A DNA stretch of 32,364 nucleotides, from positions 1-32,364 of the forward strand of contig JAFAYP010000447.1 of assembly GCA_019240305.1 (NCBI GenBank), written 5' to 3'. The DNA comes from Solirubrobacterales bacterium. Lineage in GTDB: Bacteria > Actinomycetota > Thermoleophilia > Solirubrobacterales > Solirubrobacteraceae. This document shows positions 18,593 through 26,901 of this stretch, piece by piece (position 1 is the first letter of the stretch; each line of letters opens with the position of its first letter). A program made the position numbers and the translations under genes. A model generated the notes under the pieces. That model saw nothing but the letters and a program-made list of their open reading frames with translations. It was not told where the DNA came from and made no database searches.

Positions 18593-19675
18593 TCAGAGAA
18601 CCGCTGCCAGCGCCGCCACGACCTCGCCGGCCTTCTCAGCCGACAGCGTCGGGCTCATCGGCAGGGCCAGGTTGGTCGCCGCTAGTTCCTGGGTGGCGGG
18701 TAGCGGGTGCGCCGGGACGAACTCGGCCAGCGCGGGCTGGCGATGCAGCGGCGTGCGGTAGTAGGCCCGCGCCTGCACGCCGTGCTGGCGCAGGCCGGCG
18801 ATGACTGCGTCGGCCTGCGGATGGGTGACCACATATAGATGCCAGGCGGGCTGGGCGGCGCCGGGGACCACGGGCGGCGTGACGTAGTGGTCCAGGCCAG
18901 CCTCCGCGTAGGCGCGCGCCGCGGCCCGCCGGCCTTCACACCAGCCATCTAGCTCGGGCAGGGCGACGCGCAGCACGGCGGCCTGCAGCTCATCGAGCCG
19001 CGAGTTGTAGCCGACCAGCTCGAAATCGCGCTTGTCGCGCGAGCCGTGGAAGCGCAGCAGGCGGGCCCGCTCGGCCACCGCGTCGTCGTCGGTGCAGATG
19101 GCCCCGCCGTCGCCAAGTGCGCCCAGGTTCTTGGAGGGATAGAACGAGAAAGTGGCTACGTCGCCCAGCGAGCCGGTGCGTCGCCCGTCCAGGCTCGCGC
19201 CCACCGCCTGGGCAGCGTCCTCCAGCACCGGCACGCCCAGCGAGCGGATCTCGGGCGAGGGCGCGGGACACCCGAACAGATCGACGGTGACGATCGCAGC
19301 GGTTCGATCCGTCATGGCCGTCCGAACGGTGTCGAGGGTCACATTGCGGGTGGCGGGATCGACGTCGCAGAACACCGGCCGGGCGCCCGCGGTGACGACC
19401 GCCTCGGCCGTGGCGTAGAAGGTGAACGAGGGCACGACCACCTCATCGCCCGGCTTGATCCCAAGCGCGCGCAGGGCGATCGTGATCGCGTCGGTGCCGT
19501 TGCCCACGCCGATGGCGTGGCGCACGCCAACGTATTCTGCGAGCTCGGCCTCGAAGGCAGCGAGCTCGGGCCCGAGGATGAACACACCGCGCTCCACCAC
19601 CGCGGTCATGCGCTCGACGAACCGCTCCTGCAGAGCGGCCAGCGGCGTCGCGGTGTCGAACAGCGCGATCGGCAT
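18593..19675 (-). CDS. DegT/DnrJ/EryC1/StrS family PLP-dependent sugar aminotransferase
   Basis: 360 aa; 'FEAELAEYVGVRHAIGVGNGTDAITIALRALGIKPGDEVVVPSFTFYATAEAV', 'LEDAAQAVGASLDGRRTGSLGDVATFSFYPSKNLGALGDGGAICTDDD'. Confidence 0.95.
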   Translation of the reverse strand: MPIALFDTATPLAALQERFVERMTAVVERGVFILGPELAAFEAELAEYVGVRHAIGVGNGTDAITIALRALGIKPGDEVVVPSFTFYATAEAVVTAGARPVFCDVDPATRNVTLDTVRTAMTDRTAAIVTVDLFGCPAPSPEIRSLGVPVLEDAAQAVGASLDGRRTGSLGDVATFSFYPSKNLGALGDGGAICTDDDAVAERARLLRFHGSRDKRDFELVGYNSRLDELQAAVLRVALPELDGWCEGRRAAARAYAEAGLDHYVTPPVVPGAAQPAWHLYVVTHPQADAVIAGLRQHGVQARAYYRTPLHRQPALAEFVPAHPLPATQELAATNLALPMSPTLSAEKAGEVVAALAAVL

Positions 19676-19739
19676 TCCGAGGCCAAACGCTACAGAGCGG
19701 GGGCGGTGGGTGGCGCGCGCTCAGGTCGCGGCGCGCGAC

Positions 19740-20399
19740 TCAGGCCGCGGCGCGCGCCGTCGGAGCGCATTCCATGTCGGTCAGCTCGCGGCGCAGCGCA
19801 AGGCGACCGCGATGGTGAAGGCCGTGCACCGAGGACTCGGTGCGTCCCATCCGATCGGCAATCTCGCCCGGAGTCAGACCGACCAGGTGACGCAGCACGA
19901 CCACGTCGCGCTGATCCTCGGGCAGCGTCTCAAGCGCGACCTCGAGGCCCCAGCGGCACTCGCGGCTGGTCTCATCGGTCTGCCGGGTGGGCTCGAACAC
20001 TTCCTCGCAGGGCACGGCCCGGCGCTGGCGCAGATGGTCGATCGCGATGTTGCGCGCCACCCGGAGGATCCACGCGGTGAACGGGACGCTCCGGGGCTCG
20101 TACTTGTGGATCGCCAACATCAGCTTCATGAACACCTGCTGCGTGACGTCCTCGGCCTCGTGCGGCTCGCGGACGATGCTCAGGACGTAGCCGTAGACGT
20201 TGTCCTTGTAGCGGAGGTACAGAAAGCGAACCGCTTCCATGTCCCCTGACTTCGCCGCCAGTACGGCTCGGTTGATCGCCTCGTCGTGGTTGTTGTGGTC
20301 CACCGTCTTGGCGGCGCGGAATCCAGGCGCCGCGGCGCGCTCGAGATGCGGGTCGGTGCGGACCGGCCCAGCGATGGCAAGCGATGTCTTTTTGTTCAT
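19740..20399 (-). CDS. ECF-type RNA polymerase sigma factor
   Basis: 'AVRFLYLRYKDNVYGYVLSIVREPHEAEDVTQQVFMKLMLAIHKYEPRSVPFTAWILRVARNIAIDHLRQRR', 'LPEDQRDVVVLRHLVGLTPGEIADRMGRTESSVHGLHHRGRLALRRELT'. Start may be 20399 or 20444. Confidence 0.92.
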   Translation of the reverse strand: MNKKTSLAIAGPVRTDPHLERAAAPGFRAAKTVDHNNHDEAINRAVLAAKSGDMEAVRFLYLRYKDNVYGYVLSIVREPHEAEDVTQQVFMKLMLAIHKYEPRSVPFTAWILRVARNIAIDHLRQRRAVPCEEVFEPTRQTDETSRECRWGLEVALETLPEDQRDVVVLRHLVGLTPGEIADRMGRTESSVHGLHHRGRLALRRELTDMECAPTARAAA

Positions 20400-20586
20400 G
20401 TAGATAACAGCCGGACCACAGGTGCACGCTGATTGCGCCCCCATGCACCTGAGTCGGCTGGCCCCCTGTATTGGTTCTCGAAGTCCGTTTCTCGTTAAAT
20501 CCCTGAGCCCGTTTGAACATCCGTCCAGGATGTGCAGGCTTGGCTAAAGCTACTCCTTCCCGCACAGCTCGCACCAGGGATGCTCC

Positions 20587-21162
20587 CTAGCCTTTAGGGT
20601 GGTCCGGGCGAGAAAATCGGCTAGGGTCCCGAGGGTCCAGGCCCGCGCCGTCGCTCTCGCGATCGAGCATCCGAACGACCCGGGCGGGGTTGCCCACGAC
20701 CAGCGCGAAGTCGGGCACGTCCCGGGTCACCACTGCCCCGGCGCCGACCATCGCGCGTTCCCCGACCGTGATCCCGGGCAATAGAACCGCACCCGCGCCG
20801 ATGCTCGCGCCGCGCCGGATCGTGGTCACCTGGCACTCGAAGGCGTGCTTGCTGCGCGGAAAGCGGTCGTTGGTAAAGGTGGCCTGCGGTCCGATGAACA
20901 CGTCGTCCTCCACCCGCAGGCCGTCCCACAGGTACACGCCAGACTTGATCGTCACCCGGTCGCCGACAATCACATCGCCTTCCAGGTAGGTGTGGTCACA
21001 GATGTTGCAGTCCGCGCCGATCCGGGCGCCCGCCATCACGTGGGCGAAGGCCCAGATCCGGGTGCGTGGCCCGATCGACGAGGTCTGGACCAGCGCCCAG
21101 TCATCCACGAAAACGTCCGGCTCGCTTTCAGGTGACATACCGGCGGCCGCCGGTGAGGTCAT
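20587..21162 (-). CDS. Left-handed beta-helix acyltransferase (WbpD-like N-acetyltransferase)
   Basis: 191 aa; 'RTRIWAFAHVMAGARIGADCNICDHTYLEGDVIVGDRVTIKSGVYLWDGLRVEDDVFIGPQATFTNDRFPRSK', '[44 protein letters not shown]'. Confidence 0.93.
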   Translation of the reverse strand: MTSPAAAGMSPESEPDVFVDDWALVQTSSIGPRTRIWAFAHVMAGARIGADCNICDHTYLEGDVIVGDRVTIKSGVYLWDGLRVEDDVFIGPQATFTNDRFPRSKHAFECQVTTIRRGASIGAGAVLLPGITVGERAMVGAGAVVTRDVPDFALVVGNPARVVRMLDRESDGAGLDPRDPSRFSRPDHPKG

Positions 21163-22280
21163 CCCGCCGCGACGAGTTCGCGTCGCTCCGCCAGCTGCCG
21201 GCTGATGTCCGCGTGATCGGCCAGCGACACCTCGCGACCGCCGGCCTGCAGCGACTGATCGGCTGCCTCCACGATCGCCACGACACTGCGGGCAATCGCC
21301 GTGTGGAACTCCATCGGGTCACCGGCCTGGATCGCCTTGACGAAGTCGGCCAGCTCCAGACCCAGCGGCTCGTGCGACTCGATCCGCGGCGAGATCACAT
21401 CGCCGCTGCGATAGGACAGGTGGTACTCGCCAAACGTCTCCGGATCGCGGTACACCACTCCCCGGTCGAACAACCGGACCGGTTCGGGCGCCCCATCGTC
21501 GTAGATCACCATGCTCTCGCTGCCGACCAGCACCGTGCGCCGCAACTTACTCGGCGCCAGCCAGCTCAGCTCGACGTTGACCACGATCCCCGAGGCAAAC
21601 GTCATGGTCACAAACGCCACGTCGGCGATGCCCTTGACAATCGAGTCGCGACCGACCGCCCGCACGCTGGTGGGCAGCTCGCTCAGCCAGTACAGGAGGA
21701 TCGAGAAGTCGTGCGGCCCCAGGTCCCAGATCACGCTCACGTCGCGCTGATGCAGGCCCAGGTTCACCCGGCTCGAGGAGATGAAGAAGATGTCACCGAG
21801 CGTCCCGGCTTCGATCATCCGCTTCACCGCGCGCACAGGCGGGCTGTACAGGAACGTATGACCACACATCAGGATGCGGCCGCGCTCGCGGGCCAGCTGA
21901 GCCAGATCATCGGCCAGCTCGGTCGACTCAGCCAGCGGCTTCTCGACGAACACATGCTTGCCCGCCTCGAGTGCCTGAGCGGCCAGCGCGTAGTGGGTGT
22001 GGACCGGCGTGGCGATGATCACCGCGTCGACCGTCGGATCGCTCAGGACTCGGTCGATCCGGGTCGTGACCCGGGCGGACGGATGGCGGCGCCGGTACTT
22101 CGCGAGTCGTTCGGTATCCAGATCGCAGATCCAGCGCACCTCGGCATCGAGGTTGTCGCCCAGCACGCGCAGGAGGTTGGGTCCCCAGTAGCCGAGGCCG
22201 ACAACCGCGATTCCGACCGGCTGGCCGTCGTTTGCGCCCGTCAGGTCCTCGTGAGTGATTGATAGAGCCGGGTTCAGCAT
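21159..22280 (-). CDS. Gfo/Idh/MocA family oxidoreductase (WbpB-like)
   Basis: Start at MLNPALSITHEDL; 'PVGIAVVGLGYWGPNLLRVLGDN', 'VDAVIIATPVHTHYALAAQALEAGKHVFVEKPLAEST', 'ILMCGHTFLYSPPVRAVKRMIEAGTLGDIFFISSSRVNLG'. Confidence 0.95.
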   Translation of the reverse strand: MLNPALSITHEDLTGANDGQPVGIAVVGLGYWGPNLLRVLGDNLDAEVRWICDLDTERLAKYRRRHPSARVTTRIDRVLSDPTVDAVIIATPVHTHYALAAQALEAGKHVFVEKPLAESTELADDLAQLARERGRILMCGHTFLYSPPVRAVKRMIEAGTLGDIFFISSSRVNLGLHQRDVSVIWDLGPHDFSILLYWLSELPTSVRAVGRDSIVKGIADVAFVTMTFASGIVVNVELSWLAPSKLRRTVLVGSESMVIYDDGAPEPVRLFDRGVVYRDPETFGEYHLSYRSGDVISPRIESHEPLGLELADFVKAIQAGDPMEFHTAIARSVVAIVEAADQSLQAGGREVSLADHADISRQLAERRELVAAG

Positions 22281-23440
22281 CGGGCTTCTCCTGATCGTGC
22301 GCTCGGGGTCCGGACCGCGGCGTGCACCGCATCGGCCACGCGTTCGATCTCGTCTGGACTGAGGTCTGGATGCATCGGAAGCGACAGCTCCTCGGCCGCC
22401 CAGGCCTCGGCATTCGGGACCTCGCCGTGGCGCACCTGGTCCTGGCCCCACGCCGGGTGGCCGTGGACCGCCGGGGTGTAGTGGATGCCGGTTTCGATGC
22501 CGTGTTCCTTCAGCACCGTGGCCACGGCAGCGCGGTCCTCGAACCGCGCCGGGAACAGGTGGTGAACCGACGGGCTCTCGGGCCGCTCCTCGACCAGCCT
22601 GATGGCCGGATCGAGCAGCTGCCGGTAGAGCGCGCCGTGCGCCTGGCGGGCCTCGTTCCACTCGTCGAGGTGAGCCAGCTTGACCCGTAGCAGGGCCGCC
22701 TGCAGACCATCGAGACGCTCGTTGTAGCCCAGCTCGACGTGCTCGCCCTTGGCCCGCTGGCCGAGGTTGCGCAGCCGGCGAAGCCGAGCCGCCAGCATGT
22801 CGTCGTCGGTGCAGATTGCACCGCCGTCGCCCAGCGCGCCGAGGTTCTTGCTCGGGTAGAACGAAAATGCTGCCGCGTTGCCGAGCGAGCCGGCGCGCCG
22901 GCCGTGGTACGTGGCTCCGTGCGCCTGCGCGGCGTCCTCCAGAACGAGCAGACCGCGCGGTCCGGCGAACGCGTGCAGCGCATCCATATCGCAGGCCTGG
23001 CCGTACAGATGGACAGCCAAGATCGCCGCGGTGCGCGGGCCGACGGCGGCCCGGGCGGCGGCGGGATCGATGAGTCCGGTGCCTTCGAGCACGTCGCAGA
23101 GCACCGGCGTAGCGCCGACATGGGCGACCGCCAGCGCCGACGCGATGAACGTGTGCGCCGGCACGATCACCTCGTCGCCGGCTCCGATGCCGTAGGCCTC
23201 GAGCATCAGCGACAGCGCAGCCGTTCCCGATGCGACGCCCACACAGTGGCGCGCATGCGAGTACTCAGCGAATTCCGCTTCGAAGCTCTCCACCTCGATG
23301 CCGAGCGTGTACGCGCTCGATTCGAGCAGACGAGCAAACGCCTCTTTCAGTTCACGCTCAACGCGTGCGTGTTGTAGATCTAGAGCGACGAAGCGCACTT
23401 TGCCCCCGCGCCGCGCCGCCAAAGCTGCTGCTGCCTCCAT
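22274..23440 (-). CDS. DegT/DnrJ/EryC1/StrS family PLP-dependent sugar aminotransferase (WbpE-like)
   Basis: 388 aa; 'FEAEFAEYSHARHCVGVASGTAALSLMLEAYGIGAGDEVIVPAHTFIASALAV', 'LEDAAQAHGATYHGRRAGSLGNAAAFSFYPSKNLGALGDGGAICTDDD', 'LGYNERLDGLQAALLRVKLAHLDEWN'. Confidence 0.95.
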   Translation of the reverse strand: MEAAAALAARRGGKVRFVALDLQHARVERELKEAFARLLESSAYTLGIEVESFEAEFAEYSHARHCVGVASGTAALSLMLEAYGIGAGDEVIVPAHTFIASALAVAHVGATPVLCDVLEGTGLIDPAAARAAVGPRTAAILAVHLYGQACDMDALHAFAGPRGLLVLEDAAQAHGATYHGRRAGSLGNAAAFSFYPSKNLGALGDGGAICTDDDMLAARLRRLRNLGQRAKGEHVELGYNERLDGLQAALLRVKLAHLDEWNEARQAHGALYRQLLDPAIRLVEERPESPSVHHLFPARFEDRAAVATVLKEHGIETGIHYTPAVHGHPAWGQDQVRHGEVPNAEAWAAEELSLPMHPDLSPDEIERVADAVHAAVRTPSARSGEARC

Positions 23441-23521
23441 AACCCGTCCTTGCCGGTTTCCGTGCGAGAAGAGTTATGGCAGCCGAATGCGCAGGACGGA
23501 ATAGGGCGCCGCGCCCATGGA

Positions 23522-23558
23522 TCGTTCAAGCGAATGAACAGCGACGGCGGGTTATACT
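23522..23558 (+). promoter_or_regulatory. Candidate promoter of the response regulator gene: palindrome GTTCAAGCGAATGAAC plus -10-like TATACT
   Basis: Palindrome at 23524-23539, TATACT at 23553-23558, 83 bp before the start codon at 23641; near-identical palindrome occurs at 26914-26929. Confidence 0.5.
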
Positions 23559-23640
23559 TTGGGGCGGGCATTTCGGCGGACTGGCGATGCTTTTGGGCGC
23601 TAAGAAACCGCACGACGGGGCATGAATTGATGAGAACTAA

Positions 23641-24312
23641 ATGACTGAAGCCGCGTGGAACGACGGGTCCATCCGCGTCCTCGTGGTGGATGACCATGAT
23701 CTGTTCAGGGCCGGTCTGGCCTCGCTGCTGAACGCGCAGGCCGGAATCGAGGTGGTGGCTCAGGCCTCGGGCGGCCGCATGGGCGTGCGCCTGGCGAGCG
23801 AGCTGCGCCCGGACGTGGTGCTGATGGACGTGCGGATGCCTGATCTCGAAGGGCCAGACGCAACACGCGAGATCCTCGAGCGAGAGCCGAACGCGCGGAT
23901 TGTGGCGCTCACCGTGGTCTCCGATGAGTCCGATGTGGCGGCCGTGGTCGAGGCCGGCGCCTGCGGGTTCTTGGCCAAGGACACGCCGATCGACGGAGTG
24001 GTCCTGGCTGTCCGGGCCGCTGCCAACGGCGTGGCCTGGCTCTCGCCCCGGGCGGCCGAGGTGGTTCTTGGCCGGGTTCGCCGCGACGGCACCGACCCAG
24101 AGCCGGAGAGCGACCTGGTCGATGAGCTGTCCGCTCGCGAGCTCGAGGTGCTTCGGCTCATCGCCCGCGGCATGGAGAACGCGGAGATCGCGCAGGAGCT
24201 CGGCATCAGCCCCCGCACGGCCAAGAACCACGTGTCGAACATCCTGGCCAAGCTCGGGCTTCCGAGCCGGATCCAGGCCGCGATCTACGCAGTGCGGCGC
24301 GGCCTCAACTGA
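23641..24312 (+). CDS. NarL/FixJ-type response regulator (REC + LuxR HTH), canonical phosphoacceptor
   Basis: 'IRVLVVDDHDLFRAGLASLL', 'RPDVVLMDVRMPDLEG', 'ALTVVSDES', 'GACGFLAKDTP', HTH 'LSARELEVLRLIARGMENAEIAQELGISPRTAKNHVSNILAKLGLPSRIQAAIYAVRRG'. Confidence 0.95.
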   Translation: MTEAAWNDGSIRVLVVDDHDLFRAGLASLLNAQAGIEVVAQASGGRMGVRLASELRPDVVLMDVRMPDLEGPDATREILEREPNARIVALTVVSDESDVAAVVEAGACGFLAKDTPIDGVVLAVRAAANGVAWLSPRAAEVVLGRVRRDGTDPEPESDLVDELSARELEVLRLIARGMENAEIAQELGISPRTAKNHVSNILAKLGLPSRIQAAIYAVRRGLN

Positions 24313-24605
24313 GGCGCTCGCGCCGGCCGGCGGCCCCGGGGGCGCGACCAGCCGGCATCGGCGCCTAGGACGAAGCCGAACGCGAGCATGCTGGTCTCGA
24401 CGTCGTGCAGCGCGCGTAGCTCGGCGATCGCCTCGCGCACCGACGCGATCCCGCGCTGGAGCTGCGCTCGCACAGCGCCGGTTTCGCGGGCGCCGTCGGG
24501 CGCGCCCAGTGCACTCGCCTCGATCGCCATGAGCGCGGCGCAGCTCGCCTCGAGCGCGGACTCCAGGTGTGCGAGAGGTTGCTGGATGTCCCGGCGCTCC
24601 GTCAT
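24285..24605 (-). CDS. Hypothetical helical protein, 3' overlap with convergent response regulator gene
   Basis: Start at MTERRDIQQPLAHLESALEASCAALMAIEAS...; ~106 aa, mostly helical-looking, basic C-terminus; downstream of the LuxR/HK genes on the same strand. Overlaps 24285-24312 of the + strand CDS. Confidence 0.5.
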   Translation of the reverse strand: MTERRDIQQPLAHLESALEASCAALMAIEASALGAPDGARETGAVRAQLQRGIASVREAIAELRALHDVETSMLAFGFVLGADAGWSRPRGRRPARAPQLRPRRTA

Positions 24606-24681
24606 CGTCGAATGGCCCTGAATCCGGTCATGGTGCCGGTTGGCGCGGACGGCCACAATGAGCCGCCAGGTCCCGAGCCGT

Positions 24682-25329
24682 TCAGGTTTTCTGCACGGCG
24701 GAGGGGGTCTTGTGGGCACCGTTCGTGGTGACAGCGCCGGTGAGCGCCGCGCGGTTCTCCACGCCGAGCTTGCGCACCAGCTCGGAGACGTGCCGACGGA
24801 CCGTCACCGGTGCGATCGACAGCCGCTCGGCGATTTCCGCCGTGCGGTGTCCGCGACGAAGCATCCCGAGCACCTGCGACTCGCGCGCGGTCAACGCGTC
24901 CGCTCCACCTCCACCGCCGCGGAGCTCGAGGACGAGCTCGAGCACCATCGACCGTGGCACGACCGCCTCGTTGTTGGCGGCCGCCCTGACCACCCGGTTC
25001 AGGCGCTCGGCGTCGAGGGCACCTGGTACGTACCCGACCGCCCCGGCCCGGACGCACTCCAGCAGGTAGTCGGCGTCATGCGCCTGGGCCAGCACCACGA
25101 CGGCACACCCCGGCGCGGCCCGGCAGACGCCTCTGATCGCCGCCAGCCCGTCGCCGGCGATGTGATCGCCGACCAGGCACAGGTCCGGCTGCTCGCGCAT
25201 CGCGGCACGAATCGCCTGCTCCGCGTCGTCCGCCTCAGCACATACCTCCACGCCGCCATTGAGCGCCAGCCGGATGCCGACTCGGGTGGGCGCTCGATCG
25301 ACGATCAGCAGTCTCAGGCGCTCGCTCAC
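24682..25329 (-). CDS. LuxR-family regulator with degenerate (aspartate-less) receiver domain
   Basis: GTG start; 'SERLRLLIVDRAPTRVGIRLALNGGVEVCAEADDAEQAIRAAMREQPDLCLVGDHIAGDGLAAI...VVVLAQAHDADYLLECVRAGAVGYVPGALDAERL', HTH 'LTARESQVLGMLRRGHRTAEIAERLSIAPVTVRRHVSELVRKLGVENRAALTGAV'. Confidence 0.88.
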   Translation of the reverse strand: MSERLRLLIVDRAPTRVGIRLALNGGVEVCAEADDAEQAIRAAMREQPDLCLVGDHIAGDGLAAIRGVCRAAPGCAVVVLAQAHDADYLLECVRAGAVGYVPGALDAERLNRVVRAAANNEAVVPRSMVLELVLELRGGGGGADALTARESQVLGMLRRGHRTAEIAERLSIAPVTVRRHVSELVRKLGVENRAALTGAVTTNGAHKTPSAVQKT

Positions 25330-26810
25330 GGAAGGACGACCTCGAGCTCGGTCCCACCCCGGCTGGGCTGGTGGACGTTCAGCTCGCCGCCCAGTGCAGC
25401 GGCGCGCTCGCGCATGCTGCGCAGCCCAAATCCCTCCGGTGCGGGAGCCTGCTCGGCGCCCTTGATTCCGCATCCGTCGTCGACCACGCGCAGCGCGATG
25501 CCGCTCTGGCCCTGACGCAGCGAGACGACCACGTTCCGCGCCTTACCGTGGCGGGCGGCGTTGGCGATGGCCTCGCGCACGATCCGAGTGACGTTCTCGC
25601 GCTCGTGCGGCGCCAGGTCACGCTCGAGTTGCGCGTTGACCGAGATCGAGATCTCGAAACGCTCGCCCAGTTCGTGGGCGACGGCCTGGAGAGCCTCGTG
25701 CGCGGTCGCGCCGTCCGGATCGGACAGCTCGGAGATCGTCGAGCGGGAGAGGGCCAGCGCGCGGCGGGCGGCGACCACAAGCGGGTGGTCGTCGCCGAGC
25801 TCCTGGACGAAGCGCGGGCCGTGCGCGGCAATGAAGGCGAGGTCCTGCGCGATCCCGTCGTGCAGATCACGGGCGACTCTCCGGCGTTCGGCCAGCGCGC
25901 TGGCCTTGGACATCCGAGCCTGGACCTGCCGCTCGCGGATCACCGCGGTGAGCAGGATCGCGGCGCTGGCCATGCTGCGCAGAAGCTCGCCGGCGCCGAT
26001 GCGCCCGGCGGCCAGGGAGCCGACCAGCAGGCTGGAGAATCCCGCTCCGGCCAGCAGGATCATGGCTGCCGCCAGCAGTTCGCAGACCCGATCGGGCTCC
26101 GTCCGCCGGCGAGCGGCGAGGAATCCCCAGGCGGCGTAGCCCGGCAGCGCGGTGGCGGCCACCACCAACACGATCAGCAGCGGGTGCCCGAGCGTGAGGT
26201 CGAGGCGCTGGGCGCTGGCGCGAGTGGCGCCGGCCAGGCCGCCGAGCCCGGCGGTGGCGAGCCCGGTCACGACGAGGCCGCCGGCGATCGCCACCGGACG
26301 GCGGCGCCGGGCCAGCAGCCAGTCGGACGGAGCAAACGCGGCCACGGCGAACATCGCGCCGACGGACACCCGGCTCCACAGCTGGGCGGTGGCGAAATAT
26401 GCCCCGTGGCCCAAATCGAACGCGGCGGGTACCGCGGCCACGGCAAAGTTGGTCAGCCCCAGTACGAGCGTCGCCGCAAAGAGCAGGAGATCGCGCAAGC
26501 GCCGGGAGGAGCCGAACTGGGTGCGGAGCAGCCACGCCGCGGCGAAGGTGAACAGCGTGATCATGGTCTCGAGCGCCGCCCTCAAGGTCGGCGCGGTGAC
26601 CGAGGCACTCCGGAGCGCCACCGGCGCGGCCAGCGCGACCGCCCCGAGCCCGACCAAGCTCAGACCCGTCGGCGCGTCGCCGATCCCACTGCGTCGCTTG
26701 TTCAACGACCGACTGCTCGCCGAGACGTTGTCGCTCGCCCCGAGCGCCGCCTCACGTTGCCCCATGGTGCCCCCAGGTTTTTGTGCGAATCCCTCGCCGA
26801 ACCTGATCAT
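25326..26810 (-). CDS. NarL-type sensor histidine kinase (HisKA_3 + HATPase_c) with multiple TM segments
   Basis: 'ERRRVARDLHDGIAQDLAFIAAHGPRFVQ' (H-box), 'ENVTRIVREAIANAARHGKARNVVVSL' (N-box), 'VVDDGCGIKG...GFGLRSMRERAAALGGELNV'; N-terminal hydrophobic region. Confidence 0.93.
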   Translation of the reverse strand: MIRFGEGFAQKPGGTMGQREAALGASDNVSASSRSLNKRRSGIGDAPTGLSLVGLGAVALAAPVALRSASVTAPTLRAALETMITLFTFAAAWLLRTQFGSSRRLRDLLLFAATLVLGLTNFAVAAVPAAFDLGHGAYFATAQLWSRVSVGAMFAVAAFAPSDWLLARRRRPVAIAGGLVVTGLATAGLGGLAGATRASAQRLDLTLGHPLLIVLVVAATALPGYAAWGFLAARRRTEPDRVCELLAAAMILLAGAGFSSLLVGSLAAGRIGAGELLRSMASAAILLTAVIRERQVQARMSKASALAERRRVARDLHDGIAQDLAFIAAHGPRFVQELGDDHPLVVAARRALALSRSTISELSDPDGATAHEALQAVAHELGERFEISISVNAQLERDLAPHERENVTRIVREAIANAARHGKARNVVVSLRQGQSGIALRVVDDGCGIKGAEQAPAPEGFGLRSMRERAAALGGELNVHQPSRGGTELEVVLP

Positions 26811-26901
26811 AGCCGATAAACGAAGCCCGATCCACGAACTTTCTGTCGGCTGGATTAAGCCGCGACTTTAGGGTTTTGGGAAGAATAATCACGGTTGGGG
26901 A

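Noticed and set aside
23450-23644. 64-aa + strand ORF upstream of the response regulator
   Set aside because: Covers the candidate promoter/palindrome region, no motif and no convincing start; more likely non-coding leader.
25371-26819. 482-aa + strand ORF antisense to the histidine kinase
   Set aside because: Gly/Arg/Gln/His-rich artefact of GC-biased codons opposite a clear HisKA_3 kinase.
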